Assembly (NCBI RefSeq): GCF_001298445.1
Contig: NZ_CP012036.1
Location: forward strand, 2,943,351-3,007,350
Length of the DNA stretch: 64,000 nucleotides
Direction: 5' to 3'
From: Nostoc piscinale CENA21
Lineage (GTDB): Bacteria; Cyanobacteriota; Cyanobacteriia; Cyanobacteriales; Nostocaceae
A program made the position numbers and the translations under genes. The notes beneath the pieces are model-generated. The model was not told where the DNA came from, ran no database searches, and worked only from the letters and a program-made list of their open reading frames with translations. Every line of letters begins with the position of its first letter. Within the stretch, counting starts at the first letter, position 1. Positions 1 to 8,972 of this stretch are shown here, piece by piece.

Positions 1-341
1 GATTTCTAAAATTACATTGTTGAATATTTTGGATTTATCAAAATTGCTAGGTTCCGATCTCCGACTTCTTTAAGAAGTCGGGAATCTTAATTTCCAGGGA
101 TTATCTATGATTACTATAGATTTTTTTAAATGATTAAAATAAGTTTATCAAAACAATTAGAACTATCAATCATTGCTAATGATATTTTTTTTATCCAAAT
201 AGTATTTACTAGATTTTATGATCTGCGGTAATTACCTATGAGAAGCAAGATGGTTTAGCGCAATCCACTTGGCGATGGTTCATAACTGTCAAATATCGTA
301 GATAAATTTTTTTTAATATTCTATATCTGTGAGGAGTTGTC
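1..341. other. Non-coding leader before porin gene
   Basis: AT-rich stretch upstream of the porin gene. Apart from the short palindrome at 61-81 I see no gene. It presumably holds the porin promoter, but I could not identify convincing -35/-10 boxes. A GAGGAG ribosome binding site lies just before the ATG at 342. Confidence 0.5.
61..81. repeat. Short dispersed palindrome
   Basis: Two 10-base arms, CCGACTTCTT and AAGAAGTCGG, flank a single T and form a perfect palindrome. From general knowledge, very similar palindromes are scattered through Nostocales genomes. Its function is unknown; it could act as a weak terminator for a gene to the left of the window. Confidence 0.7.
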
Positions 342-2210
342 ATGGCTAAGTATCTCCTAGCTTCTGCTAGTGGAGCTAGTTTTTTATGTTTAATTAACGG
401 ATTGTTACCCATACAAGCACTAGCAACCTCCGTACAAATAGATAATAATTCCTTGGTAAATGTTCCTCAAAAATCAGCAATTATCAACAGCCAAGTTGCT
501 GCTCATGAAACTAAGTTGATTCTAGCCGATGGTAGCCAACCAGAATCACCAGCTATCAAAGGTGAGCCAGAGGTACAAGATTCCTCGCAGTCTTATGAGT
601 CACAGACATCAGACAATAACGAAAGCGCCCAAGTAACATCTGTATCACAATTATCTGATGTGCAACCAACTGATTGGGCTTTTCAAGCCTTACAATCTTT
701 GGTTGAACGCTATGGTTGTATTGCTGGTTATCCCAATGGTACTTATCGTGGCAATCGTGCTATGACTCGTTATGAGTTTGCAGCAGGCTTAAATGCTTGT
801 TTAGAAAGAGTTAACGAACTCATCGCTACAGCCACTTCTGATTTAGTTAAAAAAGAAGATTTAGCAACCTTACAAAAATTACAAGAAGATTTTTCAGCAG
901 AACTCGCAACTCTCCGGGGACGAGTGGATGCACTAGAAGCACGCACCGCCGAACTAGAAGCCAATCAATTTTCTACTACTACTAAACTCAATGGCGAGGT
1001 AATTGTTGCAGGTATTGGTGCGACAGGTGGCGCACCTAATCAGGGTGATCCTAATATTATCTTGGTGAACAGAGTCCGATTAAATCTCAACACTAGCTTT
1101 ACCGGGAAAGATTTACTAATCACGGGTTTACAAGCTTATAACTTTTTGGGTGGTATAGATGGAAGTGGTAGCTTGCAACAAGGTTTAGGATTAGCTTCGG
1201 ATTTACTGACTGCTAGTAGTGCGAGAACAAGTTTTGAACCGCTGTTTCCTGGTTTGGACGTAAAAACGTTATCAGATCTGTCAGCTAACAGTATACAACT
1301 ATATAAGTTACTGTATGTTTTTCCAGTCGCGGATAAATTAACTTTGTTTGCGGGAACTGCGGCGGAAGCAACAGATGCTTTTCCTGCTATCACACCTTTT
1401 TATGGTGAAGGAAATGAGTCGATTTCGCGGTTTGCAGGTTTAAATCCTGTGGCGCGAGTCTCTGGAGGGACTTCGGGAACTGGTTTAGCATCGGCGGCGG
1501 GATTTATTTTTAGTATTTCTCCCCAATTAGATTTCAGAGCTTTATACGGCAGCGTCAACGCCAACATACCACAAGAAGCAGGTGATATTGTTCCTGGAGT
1601 TTCTAATACGCCTTTGGGTGCGGGTGTATTTGGTGGTAGTAATGTGATTAGCACTCAATTAACCTTCAAACCTACTAGTTCCATAGATGTGGGTTTAAAC
1701 TATGCCCACAGTTATCACGAAATTAATATCTTAGGTACGGGATTAGTTCGTGATGATATTGGCGCATTAGCTGGCGTTGATTTAGGAACACCTGTCACAC
1801 TTAATTCTGTTGGTGGTACGGTAACTTGGCGCTTTTCTCCCAAGGTTGCTTTGTCTGGTTACGGTGCTGCAATGTTTGTGGATGCTTCTTCTGGTGGTGA
1901 TGTTAATGCTTCCACTACCTTTACTAGCTGGATGGTAGGGCTGCACTTTAATGATTTGTTTAAATCAGGGAATAATGCAGGGATTATTTTTGGACAACCG
2001 TTGTTTCGCTCGGATGCTAATGGTGAGGCACAACTAGCTCCAGATGGGGTAAACCGTGCTACTCCTTACCATTTAGAGGCGTATTATCGCTTTAAGCTTA
2101 CAGATAATATCAGCATTACTCCCGGTGCTTTTGTATTGTTTAACCCTGAAGGTGATAGCAGAAATGAAACTACAACGGTAGGTGTTCTGCGGAGTACGTT
2201 TACTTTTTAG
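342..2210 (+). CDS. SLH-domain OprB-family porin (iron uptake porin type)
   Basis: Outer-membrane channel of the cyanobacterial SLH/OprB family, a family that forms pores for ions and small solutes and is often annotated as iron uptake porin. The 622-residue product has an N-terminal signal peptide (about residues 1-28, ending near ALA-T) and a Gln/Ser-rich spacer. A single SLH motif (about 105-155, with DWAFQAL, GCIAGYPNGTYRGNRAMTR and YEFAAGLN) follows, for peptidoglycan anchoring. Next come a coiled coil (about 165-208) and a beta-barrel domain ending in the aromatic residue F typical of outer-membrane proteins. GAGGAG seven bases before the ATG supports this start. The gene appears monocistronic, followed by a dispersed repeat. 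The substrate cannot be read from the sequence. Confidence 0.93.
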   Translation: MAKYLLASASGASFLCLINGLLPIQALATSVQIDNNSLVNVPQKSAIINSQVAAHETKLILADGSQPESPAIKGEPEVQDSSQSYESQTSDNNESAQVTSVSQLSDVQPTDWAFQALQSLVERYGCIAGYPNGTYRGNRAMTRYEFAAGLNACLERVNELIATATSDLVKKEDLATLQKLQEDFSAELATLRGRVDALEARTAELEANQFSTTTKLNGEVIVAGIGATGGAPNQGDPNIILVNRVRLNLNTSFTGKDLLITGLQAYNFLGGIDGSGSLQQGLGLASDLLTASSARTSFEPLFPGLDVKTLSDLSANSIQLYKLLYVFPVADKLTLFAGTAAEATDAFPAITPFYGEGNESISRFAGLNPVARVSGGTSGTGLASAAGFIFSISPQLDFRALYGSVNANIPQEAGDIVPGVSNTPLGAGVFGGSNVISTQLTFKPTSSIDVGLNYAHSYHEINILGTGLVRDDIGALAGVDLGTPVTLNSVGGTVTWRFSPKVALSGYGAAMFVDASSGGDVNASTTFTSWMVGLHFNDLFKSGNNAGIIFGQPLFRSDANGEAQLAPDGVNRATPYHLEAYYRFKLTDNISITPGAFVLFNPEGDSRNETTTVGVLRSTFTF

Positions 2211-2227
2211 GGAAGAATTCAGGAGTC

Positions 2228-2377
2228 ATACTAATTTTTTTATGAAGCTGCATAGAATCAGATCCCCCCTAGCCCCCCTTCAAAAGGGGGGAACCGGAAA
2301 AACATATATCAAAGTCCCCCTTAAAAAGGGGGATTTAGGGGGATCGAAATATGTGCAACTTCACATTAAATGGGTAT
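2228..2377. repeat. MITE-like dispersed repeat, copy 1
   Basis: A 150-base unit with imperfect inverted ends: ATACTAAT on the left, and GTGCAACTTCACATTAAAT followed by GGGTAT on the right. Inside are nested G/C-run hairpins, CCCCCCTTCAAAAGGGGGG and CCCCCTTAAAAAGGGGG, themselves bracketed by GATCCCCC and GGGGGATC. A second element with the same type of termini lies at 37748-37858 with different interior sequence. A short open frame across this region is only translated repeat. No transposase is present, so a non-autonomous element is likely. Confidence 0.6.
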
Positions 2378-2502
2378 CAGAAGTCAGAAGACAGAATGAT
2401 TAGTAAATCAAGCTTTTGCTAAACAGAGATGCTCATAGTCTAGAACTATGAGCCATTAAATTGCGATCGCTGCTGAGAGACGATTGATAAAGTAAATCTA
2501 AG

Positions 2503-2576
2503 GTAGGGTATATTAGGCGCTCGTATAATATTTGTTGTGATTAATTAGCTCACAATCTCCGCCTAACATACCCTAC
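2503..2576. repeat. Stem-loop repeat with 17-base arms
   Basis: The left arm at 2503-2519 (GTAGGGTATATTAGGCG) and right arm at 2560-2576 are inverted copies with one mismatch. A second, inner inverted pair TTGTGA/TCACAA lies between them. A partial relative (ACATACCCTAC next to a GTTGCG/CGCAAC hairpin) occurs near 8860-8892. It is probably a dispersed extragenic element; a terminator role after the porin is possible but there is no T-run. Confidence 0.6.
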
Positions 2577-2646
2577 AAGAACTTTTACTTTGATAAATAA
2601 CCTCTGACTTCTGTATTCTGTATACTTGCCTTTTGAAGATTTTAGA

Positions 2647-2856
2647 ATGGGAAAGTTGCTCAAAAATATGCAAAATCAAGAATTAGATTTCAATAAATAT
2701 GTTGAGCAAGCTGCTTTACTATTAGATTTGCCAATCAATGATGAATATTATGAGGGAGTGGTAGCAAATTTTGCCAGGATTCAAGCGATCGCTCAACTAG
2801 TCAATTCTTTTTCTCTACCCGCAGAAGTTGAAGCCGCGCCAGTATTTGAACCATAG
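2647..2856 (+). CDS. AtzG-like small subunit (DUF4089 type)
   Basis: A 69-residue acidic helical protein. It resembles AtzG/DUF4089 proteins, which form a GatCAB-like complex with AtzE-type amidases, AtzG playing the GatC-like stabilising role. Visible are the L-N-F-like helix (LDFNKYVEQAALLLDLPIND) and the YYEGVVANFARIQAIAQLV segment characteristic of the family. Start choice is uncertain: TTG at 2626, ATG at 2647 and ATG at 2668 are in frame and none has a strong ribosome site. The likely partner amidase gene begins at 3583, with one membrane protein gene between them. The pairing supports the assignment; the substrate is unknown. Confidence 0.72.
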   Translation: MGKLLKNMQNQELDFNKYVEQAALLLDLPINDEYYEGVVANFARIQAIAQLVNSFSLPAEVEAAPVFEP

Positions 2857-2955
2857 TTAATCATCCTCTTCTTGATGCCTCACGTAAATGCACTGAGTTT
2901 TGATGATAACTATCAAGATTAAGATATTAGCCGATAATGCCATTGGAAAAATGCC

Positions 2956-3579
2956 ATGACGAATTTCAATGCTGCTGGTTCTTTGAAGTCTGCGGCTATC
3001 GGCAAATTTTTGGTGCGGGTGCTGTGGGTAGTGGTGGGAGTTGGGATTGTTTCGACGTTGTTCTCGTTGTTAGCTGTCATCGCGCAGCCAGTTTATCAAA
3101 TATTGGCGAGTTTAGATGGAGTAGTATCAATAGTTGCGTTGCTGACGAGCGTCGCTTCAATTATTATTTTTTTGATTTGGCTACATCGTATCCATACAGA
3201 TTTAAAAAATCTCTTTCAAGAATATCCGATTACCCCAGGGGGTGCGATCGCTAGATTTTTGATTCCTATATACAGCCTTTGGGGTATAGCGAATACTTTA
3301 TCCACCTTTGCGGACAAATTTAAACCAGAAGGTGGCGATTTAACTAGTGCAGGTGAACAAGTGCGATCGTTAATAGCTCCCCTTTATAGTTTTATGATAG
3401 GCTCAAGGGCAGTCAATCGCGTTGTTTTTGAAGCTTATAAACATCCTGAAGATAAATTTCTGCCTGTGTGGCTGTTATTATCTTGCTTTTTAGATTTAGG
3501 TTTTACCATTGTCTTATTGCAACTCATCAAAACTATGCGAACTGCTGTGACTCAAAAAGCTAAACGCACCGTTGCCTAA
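2956..3579 (+). CDS. Multi-pass membrane protein, DUF4328-like
   Basis: A 207-residue integral membrane protein with about five hydrophobic segments: roughly residues 15-42, 52-76, 88-102, 135-150 and 168-190. The arrangement of a WLHRIHTDL loop followed by a proline-rich FLIPIYSLWGIANTL helix resembles DUF4328-type proteins, but I am not certain of the family. It lies between the AtzG-like and AtzE-like genes, and its stop codon directly abuts the amidase start, so the three are probably co-transcribed. A role in transport or membrane anchoring for the amidase would be inference only. Confidence 0.7.
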   Translation: MTNFNAAGSLKSAAIGKFLVRVLWVVVGVGIVSTLFSLLAVIAQPVYQILASLDGVVSIVALLTSVASIIIFLIWLHRIHTDLKNLFQEYPITPGGAIARFLIPIYSLWGIANTLSTFADKFKPEGGDLTSAGEQVRSLIAPLYSFMIGSRAVNRVVFEAYKHPEDKFLPVWLLLSCFLDLGFTIVLLQLIKTMRTAVTQKAKRTVA

Positions 3580-3582
3580 GTG

Positions 3583-4971
3583 ATGAATTTAGATTTAGCT
3601 GATGCCTTATCAATAGCGGCTGCTGTATGCAGTGGTCAAGTGAGTGCGATCGCAGTTACTCAAGCTGCACTCACAAAAATTGCCACCATAGACCACAAAA
3701 TTAACAGTTTTACCACTGTCACTACAGAAACAGCTTTAGCAGATGCAGCCAAAATTGATCAAGAAATCGCCCAAGGTAATCATCCAGGGTTACTGGCTGG
3801 TGTACCTTTTGCTGTGAAAAATCTGTTTGATATTGCTGGTGTGACTACCTTAGCTGGTGCAAAAATTAATGCCAAAAATCTCCCAGCTACCCAAGATGCA
3901 ACCGCAGTCGCCAAGTTGAAACAAGCTGGTGCTGTGCTGGTTGGCGCTTTAAATATGGATGAGTACGCCTATGGATTTGTCACAGAAAACTTTCATTATG
4001 GTGCTACTCATAACCCTCATGATTTACAACGCATCGCAGGTGGTTCCTCTGGTGGTTCGGCGGCGGCGGTGGCGGCTGGCTTAGTTCCCTTTAGCCTCGG
4101 TTCTGATACCAACGGTTCCATTCGTGTACCAGCAGCATTATGTGGTGTGTTTGGTTTTAAACCAACTTATGGCAGGTTATCCCGTGCAGGTGTTGCTTTA
4201 TTTTCGAGTAGTTTTGACCATATTGGCAGTTTTGCCCGTTCTGTAAGGGATACGGCGGCGATTTTTGATGTGCTGCAAGGAGAAGATGAACGTGATCCGA
4301 TTTGTAGCCAACGTCCGCCAGAGTTGTGTTTACCCCAACTCCATCAAGATATTTCTCATCTGGGAATTGCCATAGCCGATGATTATTTTATTCAAGGTGC
4401 AACCCCAGAAGCTTTAGCCGCAGTTCACAAAGTTGCAGAGGCTTTGGGAGTAACTAAATCTGTCACTATCCCCGAAGCTAAACGTGCGCGTGCAGCAGCT
4501 TTTGTAATTTCCGCCAGCGAAGGTGCAAATCTGCATTTAGATAAATTGCGATCGCGCCCCCAAGATTTTGATCCCGCAACTCGCGATCGCTTTTTGGCTG
4601 GGGCGTTAATTCCCAGTAGTTGGTACATACAAGCCCAACGATTTCGCCGTTGGTACCGCGATCAAGTCCGCACAGTTTTTCAAAATGTCGATATCATTCT
4701 TGCTCCCACCACACCCATTTCTGCACCATTCATCGGTCAGCAGACAATGAATTTAAATGGTGAGGAAATCTTAGTGCGTCCACATTTAGGATTATTTACC
4801 CAACCCTTATCTTTTATTGGCTTACCTGTTTTATCAGTGCCAATTCACCATCCAGATGCTTTACCTTTAGGTGTGCAGATTATCGCCGCACCTTATCATG
4901 AAGCGTTAATCTTGCAAGTAGCAGCATTTTTAGAGTCCCAAGGGGTAATATCGTGTCCGGTAAAAGACTGA
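3583..4971 (+). CDS. AtzE-family amidase (amidase signature family)
   Basis: Hydrolase of the amidase signature superfamily, closest in style to AtzE (1-carboxybiuret hydrolase) and GatA. The catalytic Lys lies in VPFAVKNLFDIAG (about residue 79). The Ser-rich GGSSGGSAAA (about 155) and SDTNGSIRVPAALCG (about 175) blocks provide the cis-Ser and nucleophilic Ser. Length (about 462) is normal. GTG at 3580 is an alternative start; ATG at 3583 is preferred. The AtzG-like gene upstream argues for an AtzE/AtzG complex. The actual substrate, a carboxylated urea derivative or another amide, cannot be assigned; no urea carboxylase or allophanate hydrolase lies in the window. Confidence 0.88.
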   Translation: MNLDLADALSIAAAVCSGQVSAIAVTQAALTKIATIDHKINSFTTVTTETALADAAKIDQEIAQGNHPGLLAGVPFAVKNLFDIAGVTTLAGAKINAKNLPATQDATAVAKLKQAGAVLVGALNMDEYAYGFVTENFHYGATHNPHDLQRIAGGSSGGSAAAVAAGLVPFSLGSDTNGSIRVPAALCGVFGFKPTYGRLSRAGVALFSSSFDHIGSFARSVRDTAAIFDVLQGEDERDPICSQRPPELCLPQLHQDISHLGIAIADDYFIQGATPEALAAVHKVAEALGVTKSVTIPEAKRARAAAFVISASEGANLHLDKLRSRPQDFDPATRDRFLAGALIPSSWYIQAQRFRRWYRDQVRTVFQNVDIILAPTTPISAPFIGQQTMNLNGEEILVRPHLGLFTQPLSFIGLPVLSVPIHHPDALPLGVQIIAAPYHEALILQVAAFLESQGVISCPVKD

Positions 4972-4978
4972 TCATCAA

Positions 4979-5056
4979 GATAGTCCCGATGAAACAAGTT
5001 TCATAGCCAAGCATGAAAGTGGGACTAGCATTTTTACTCAGCACTTTCAAGTCAGC
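4979..5056. repeat. Dispersed repeat, copy 1 of a pair
   Basis: About 78 bases matching 12058-12140 at most positions. The shared core is GATGAAAC, then TTTCATA, CCAAG and ATGAAAGTG, followed by TTTTTACTCAGCACTT and CAAG. GAAAC...GTTTC and TTTCATA...ATGAAA form overlapping hairpins. Both copies lie just downstream of a gene end, between convergent genes or after a single gene, which suggests a 3'-end or termination-associated repeat. Confidence 0.6.
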
Positions 5057-5080
5057 AGAGGACAGAAAGCAAGAATTTCT

Positions 5081-6137
5081 CTAGTTTTTGACTTTTTCAG
5101 AAGATTTTGCAATCTCGTAAATAGCATTAATCGCAACATCAATATCAGCCCGCGAAACATCTAAATGTGTGACGGCTCGAATCGAATTACCAACAGCTCC
5201 CATTTTGACACCATGCTCTTGTAATAAAGCCAAAAATTGAGCTTTGTCAATTCCAAGTCCAGATACATCAAAGAAAACAATATTTGTCTCTGGTTGGGAA
5301 TTTTGGACTGTAATTCCATTAATTTCACTCAGTTTTTTAGCCAAGTGAGTTGCATTATCGTGGTCTTCTTGTAAACGTTCAATATGATGGTCTAGTGCAT
5401 ACAGACAACCTGCGGCCACAATCCCAGCTTGACGCATTGCGCCACCAAAAATATGTTTATATCGGCGTGCTTGGGCGATAAATTCTTTGGTACCTGCCAA
5501 AACTGCACCGATGGGTGCGCCCAGTCCTTTAGTAAAATCAATCCACACAGAATCAACACAGGCGGCAAAATCTTTGGCTGGAGTTTGCGATGCAATCACA
5601 GCATTTAATAATCTTGCTCCATCCATGTGAGTCGCTAAACCTTTTTGCCTGGAAAAATCGCACACTGCACGTAGTTCATCTAATTGCCAAACTGAACCAC
5701 CGCCAAAATTGTGGGTTTGCTCAACACACAATAAGCGGGGATTTGCTGAGTAAAGGTAAGGTGCAGTTGCTACTCTTGCCAATGCTTGCGCCACAGCATC
5801 GACTGTAAAAATTCCCTTCTCGCTGGCAATTGCTTCCATCAATACACCAGAAGTCATGGCTGCCCCCCCCGATTCGGCGCGAATAATGTGTGTCATTTGT
5901 TCTACTAGCACCAAATCCGCAGGGCGAGTGTGAGTTTTAATGGCGACAAAGTTGCAAATGGTTCCACAGGCGAAAAAAAAGAGCCGCTTCTTTGCCGAGT
6001 AAATCTGCAACTCGTTCTAGTAATAAATTAACAGTCGGATCTTCCCCTTTCTGCTCGTCTCCGACCTCTGCATTAGCGATCGCCTGTCGCATCGCCTGTG
6101 TCGGCTTTGTTTCAGTATCGCTTGTTAATAAAATCAT
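5081..6137 (-). pseudogene. Low-specificity L-threonine aldolase, frameshifted
   Basis: PLP enzyme family that cleaves L-threonine/allo-threonine to glycine and acetaldehyde. The start ATG at 6137 has GGAG upstream. The N-terminus (MILLTSDTETKPTQAMRQA, then GDEQKGEDPTVNLLLERVADLLGK) reads in one frame up to an A8 run at 5973-5980 on the + strand. The rest, from CGTICNFVAIKTHTRP to the end, reads in another. Removing one A gives ALFFACGTICNF and a continuous protein of about 351 residues, normal for the family. The PLP lysine is in WIDFTKGLGAPIG. Either an inactivated gene, a sequencing error or a slippage-rescued gene. Confidence 0.85.
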
Positions 6138-6239
6138 CAGCACTCCTAGAGCAGAAATATATTAGTTTGACTGTGCATAAATTGGAAAATAAGACTGCCT
6201 TGACATTAATCCAATCAAAAGGCAGTCCTGATTCAGTTG

Positions 6240-7025
6240 TTATTTCGTTCTAATTGCATCTATAACTTTCGCGGAAGTTTTTCCCACAAAAGTGTTATTT
6301 AACATTGTATGAGAATCATCTGTCGGGCCAACATCAGAATCTGGATGATAAATAATAATTCTTAAGGAATCATCAATTGCCGAGAAGCTATGTAACTTGT
6401 TTTCGGGCAAACAGAATACTGTTCCTGGCTCCATTTTGAAAGTTCCTTCATCTACCTGACAAGTGCCATTACCCTCAGCTACAAGTCCAATTCGTAATGA
6501 AGGATGAGTATGGGGAGTTTGCGACACACCAGGAGGAACATAGAGGAAATTCAAACAAGGTTCACCACGTCTTAAAGGATTAATCAGTACTGTTGAAGAG
6601 CAACCATCAATATAATTTAATCTTCCTAATGGTTCAATTGGCCCGCCAATGGTGAAAAGTCCAGTGTAATTCAGTCTTGTTGCAACTAATACTTTTCCTG
6701 AACCATTTAAAGAAAAGTTTCCTGGAACTGCGGCAAAGGTATTTTTCTGCAAAAAAAACTCTCCATTACAGCTTTTGAGAGTAACTTCGCCTTCAGAAAC
6801 AAATAAGTAGTGTGTGTCCTGTTCACTTTCATTAACTTCAATAGAATCAATCACCCAATAAGCACGCGATGGATGATTTGCCATTGTGTAGTCAAGTTTT
6901 CTTGCTTCTAGGAATTGCTGACAGTAAAACTTTTGCTCTGACTGTATAGAAATGCTGAATAGTTCCGACTCAAGAGCAATATTTGCAACTTGTTCTTGTA
7001 ATGTTGTTGTGGTTACTTGTTGCAT
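6240..7025 (-). CDS. Cupin-domain protein (probable bicupin)
   Basis: A 261-residue protein with a clear C-terminal cupin (about residues 155-235). HTHPSLRIGLVAEGNGTCQV supplies metal-ligand-type histidines and a Glu, and PENKLHSFS supplies the distal His. The N-terminal half (about 60-125, YLFVSEGEVTLKSC and LQKNTFAAVPG) has the spacing of a second, ligand-poor cupin. It carries an intact in-frame A8 run at 6751-6758. No catalytic role can be named; such proteins can be dioxygenases, isomerases or sensors. Flanked by a large non-coding region upstream, so probably transcribed alone. Confidence 0.75.
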   Translation of the reverse strand: MQQVTTTTLQEQVANIALESELFSISIQSEQKFYCQQFLEARKLDYTMANHPSRAYWVIDSIEVNESEQDTHYLFVSEGEVTLKSCNGEFFLQKNTFAAVPGNFSLNGSGKVLVATRLNYTGLFTIGGPIEPLGRLNYIDGCSSTVLINPLRRGEPCLNFLYVPPGVSQTPHTHPSLRIGLVAEGNGTCQVDEGTFKMEPGTVFCLPENKLHSFSAIDDSLRIIIYHPDSDVGPTDDSHTMLNNTFVGKTSAKVIDAIRTK

Positions 7026-7688
7026 AATTTATTGATGTATTTTTGCCTTAATTAGACCAAAATTTCCGAATGCAATATTGGAATCTATTCTTTACCTGGG
7101 GTTGAAAATTAAATTGAGACTTACGTGAAATATGATGTTCTAGCTGGGAAAATTTGTTTATTTGCTAATTAAAAGCATGAAAAATCGACATATTCCTCTT
7201 TAGCTACTGCTAGAAAAGGCAATATATCAAAAGTTTATAAAGCTTGAATTTCCAAATATTACTGACAAACGCTAATCAATATCAAAAAATCAAGCATCAA
7301 ACTTTCGATTAATAATGCAAAATCTAGTATTTGGCTTGGAATTATTTATTCTGAAAATGACAGAGGAATAAATATTTTCGATGATTTTATATTGACCAGA
7401 AGACTGTAGTAACACTACTGATGTACACAAAATCATCATAGTACATTTACTTAAGCCCTTCTCTAAAGATTACATAAAGAATCAGTATAAATATTTTTAA
7501 TTATTGTGTTGATTTTATGTTATTGTGTTTAAATTGCCCTTTTATATAAAGTTTTAAAAATCTTCAAACCAATTTGGATCATGCAATACAGGCTATTATT
7601 TTTATTGCATTTATGTCAGTATCATACTCAAATTCACAAAACTAGATATTGTCAGACTTGCGTAATTTAGAATTAGCTATTGGTATAA
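7026..7688. other. Long AT-rich intergenic region, no gene seen
   Basis: About 660 bases between the divergent side of the cupin gene and the end of the nucleotidyltransferase gene. No open frame with coding character, no strong hairpin and no recognisable repeat was found. It should contain the cupin promoter. Confidence 0.5.
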
Positions 7689-8781
7689 CTAACTCCATCC
7701 TTGCATTTCCACTAAGTCTATACATAGTTGATTAATTGTTTCCAAATCAGGTTTAGCAGGTAGAGTTGATTTATCATACACAGCATCCATTTGCGCTACT
7801 AAATTTTCTGCCATTTGCATCACCTGTTCATAACTGTATTCGCCTTTGAGAATAGCTTTTAAATCATCAACATCTCCAGCCATTCTTCTATCAACAATTA
7901 ATTCTCCTCGCTGCAATATTTCTAAGCCACTGCGAAGTAATCTAATGCAGTGCATTCCATGTTTCAGATCAAATCCAGACTTTTTTTTCCATTTCGGCTC
8001 TCGCTGGATTGCGATTTTCTTGCCAAGATAAATATGCTTTCCATTCTCGCACAGCAATTTGATAACTTTGACTTTTTTGCAGCAGTCTAATAAAATCTTT
8101 CCGACCATAAGTTAAATTTTCGGTATATTCTAAAGCTTCATTGGGTAAAGCATATTGTTTGAGTACGCCTTTAAAATCAATATCGGCTGTTAATAATTGA
8201 TATAATTGCTCGGCTTCTTCTAAAAACTCAATTCGCCCTCTAATTAATAAGTAAAGATACTCCAAAAAAGCATTTAACTCATCTTTAGTGAGGGGTTCTT
8301 CATTTTCTATCCCATAATCAGCAGGTAGTGGCTTTTTTTGTGGTGGATTTAATAACCATTTGCGATGGGTTTCCATTTTTTTTATTTGAGCAAAAGCATA
8401 ACCTGTATAAGTATGCCTAACTTTCTTCGTTAAAAATAAATTTCTGTGTTTGATTAAATATTGACCAACTTCTGTTAACACCGGATATTTATGTAACCAC
8501 AGCAATTCCAAAACATTAGGATTTGCCCCTGCTAATAATTGCAGGATTTTTCTTAATTCATAAATAACTGTATCTTTATTTCCATCAATAAATGGAAATA
8601 TCCCCGGTTCATCCCAACCAGCATCTTTTTGTTCGATATTATCAAATCCCAAATAATATCTTTTAGGCGCAATAAACACACCCCGGAAATCAAAATCGGA
8701 GTCAGGGCGATTTAACCCATAACCGTGACTACCTGCTAAACCAATCAAAATGCTTCTTTGTTCGACTTCTATTCTTTTCAT
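7689..8781 (-). pseudogene. Predicted nucleotidyltransferase (YcgL/RlaP-like), frameshifted
   Basis: DNA polymerase beta-type nucleotidyltransferase. The N-terminus has GLAGSHGYGLNRPDSDFDFRG, with the GS motif and the paired acidic residues that bind metal and nucleotide. The N-terminal 270 residues run from 8781 to a T8 tract at 7981-7988 (+ strand). The last ~95 residues (KSGFDLKHGMHCIRLLRSG, then VDRRMAGDVDDLKAIL) continue in another frame. Removing one base joins EMEKK to SGFDLKH and gives about 363 residues. A second T8 run at 8376-8383 inside the same gene is in frame, so long runs are tolerated. The cellular substrate is unknown. Confidence 0.82.
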
Positions 8782-8905
8782 ATCAAATGATTAAAATAGC
8801 AATCGTAACTCATATTGCAGGTTACAGAATTAACTATTTTAAAAAAATTTAAGATGGTGGGGTGGTGTTGCGCTACGCAACAACATACCCTACTAAAATT
8901 GAAAC

Positions 8906-8940
8906 GCAAAGACGCTCAAAAACTCTTTGAGCGTCTTTGC
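8906..8940 (-). terminator. Perfect hairpin after secA
   Basis: GCAAAGACGCTCAAA at 8906-8920, loop AACTC, and its exact reverse complement at 8926-8940: a 15-bp stem ending about 32 bases beyond the secA stop codon. There is no long U-tract, only a moderately T-rich stretch on the minus strand. It may be a terminator or a dispersed repeat of the GCG/CTTTGCG type seen elsewhere in the window. Confidence 0.55.
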
Positions 8941-8972
8941 GCCGTTGCGCGATATTAATCTTTATTTCTCTA

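Noticed and set aside
2182..2403. Open reading frame over the repeat after the porin gene
   Set aside because: It is made of MITE-like repeat sequence (GGGGGAT blocks) and overlaps the porin 3' end; no protein-like composition.
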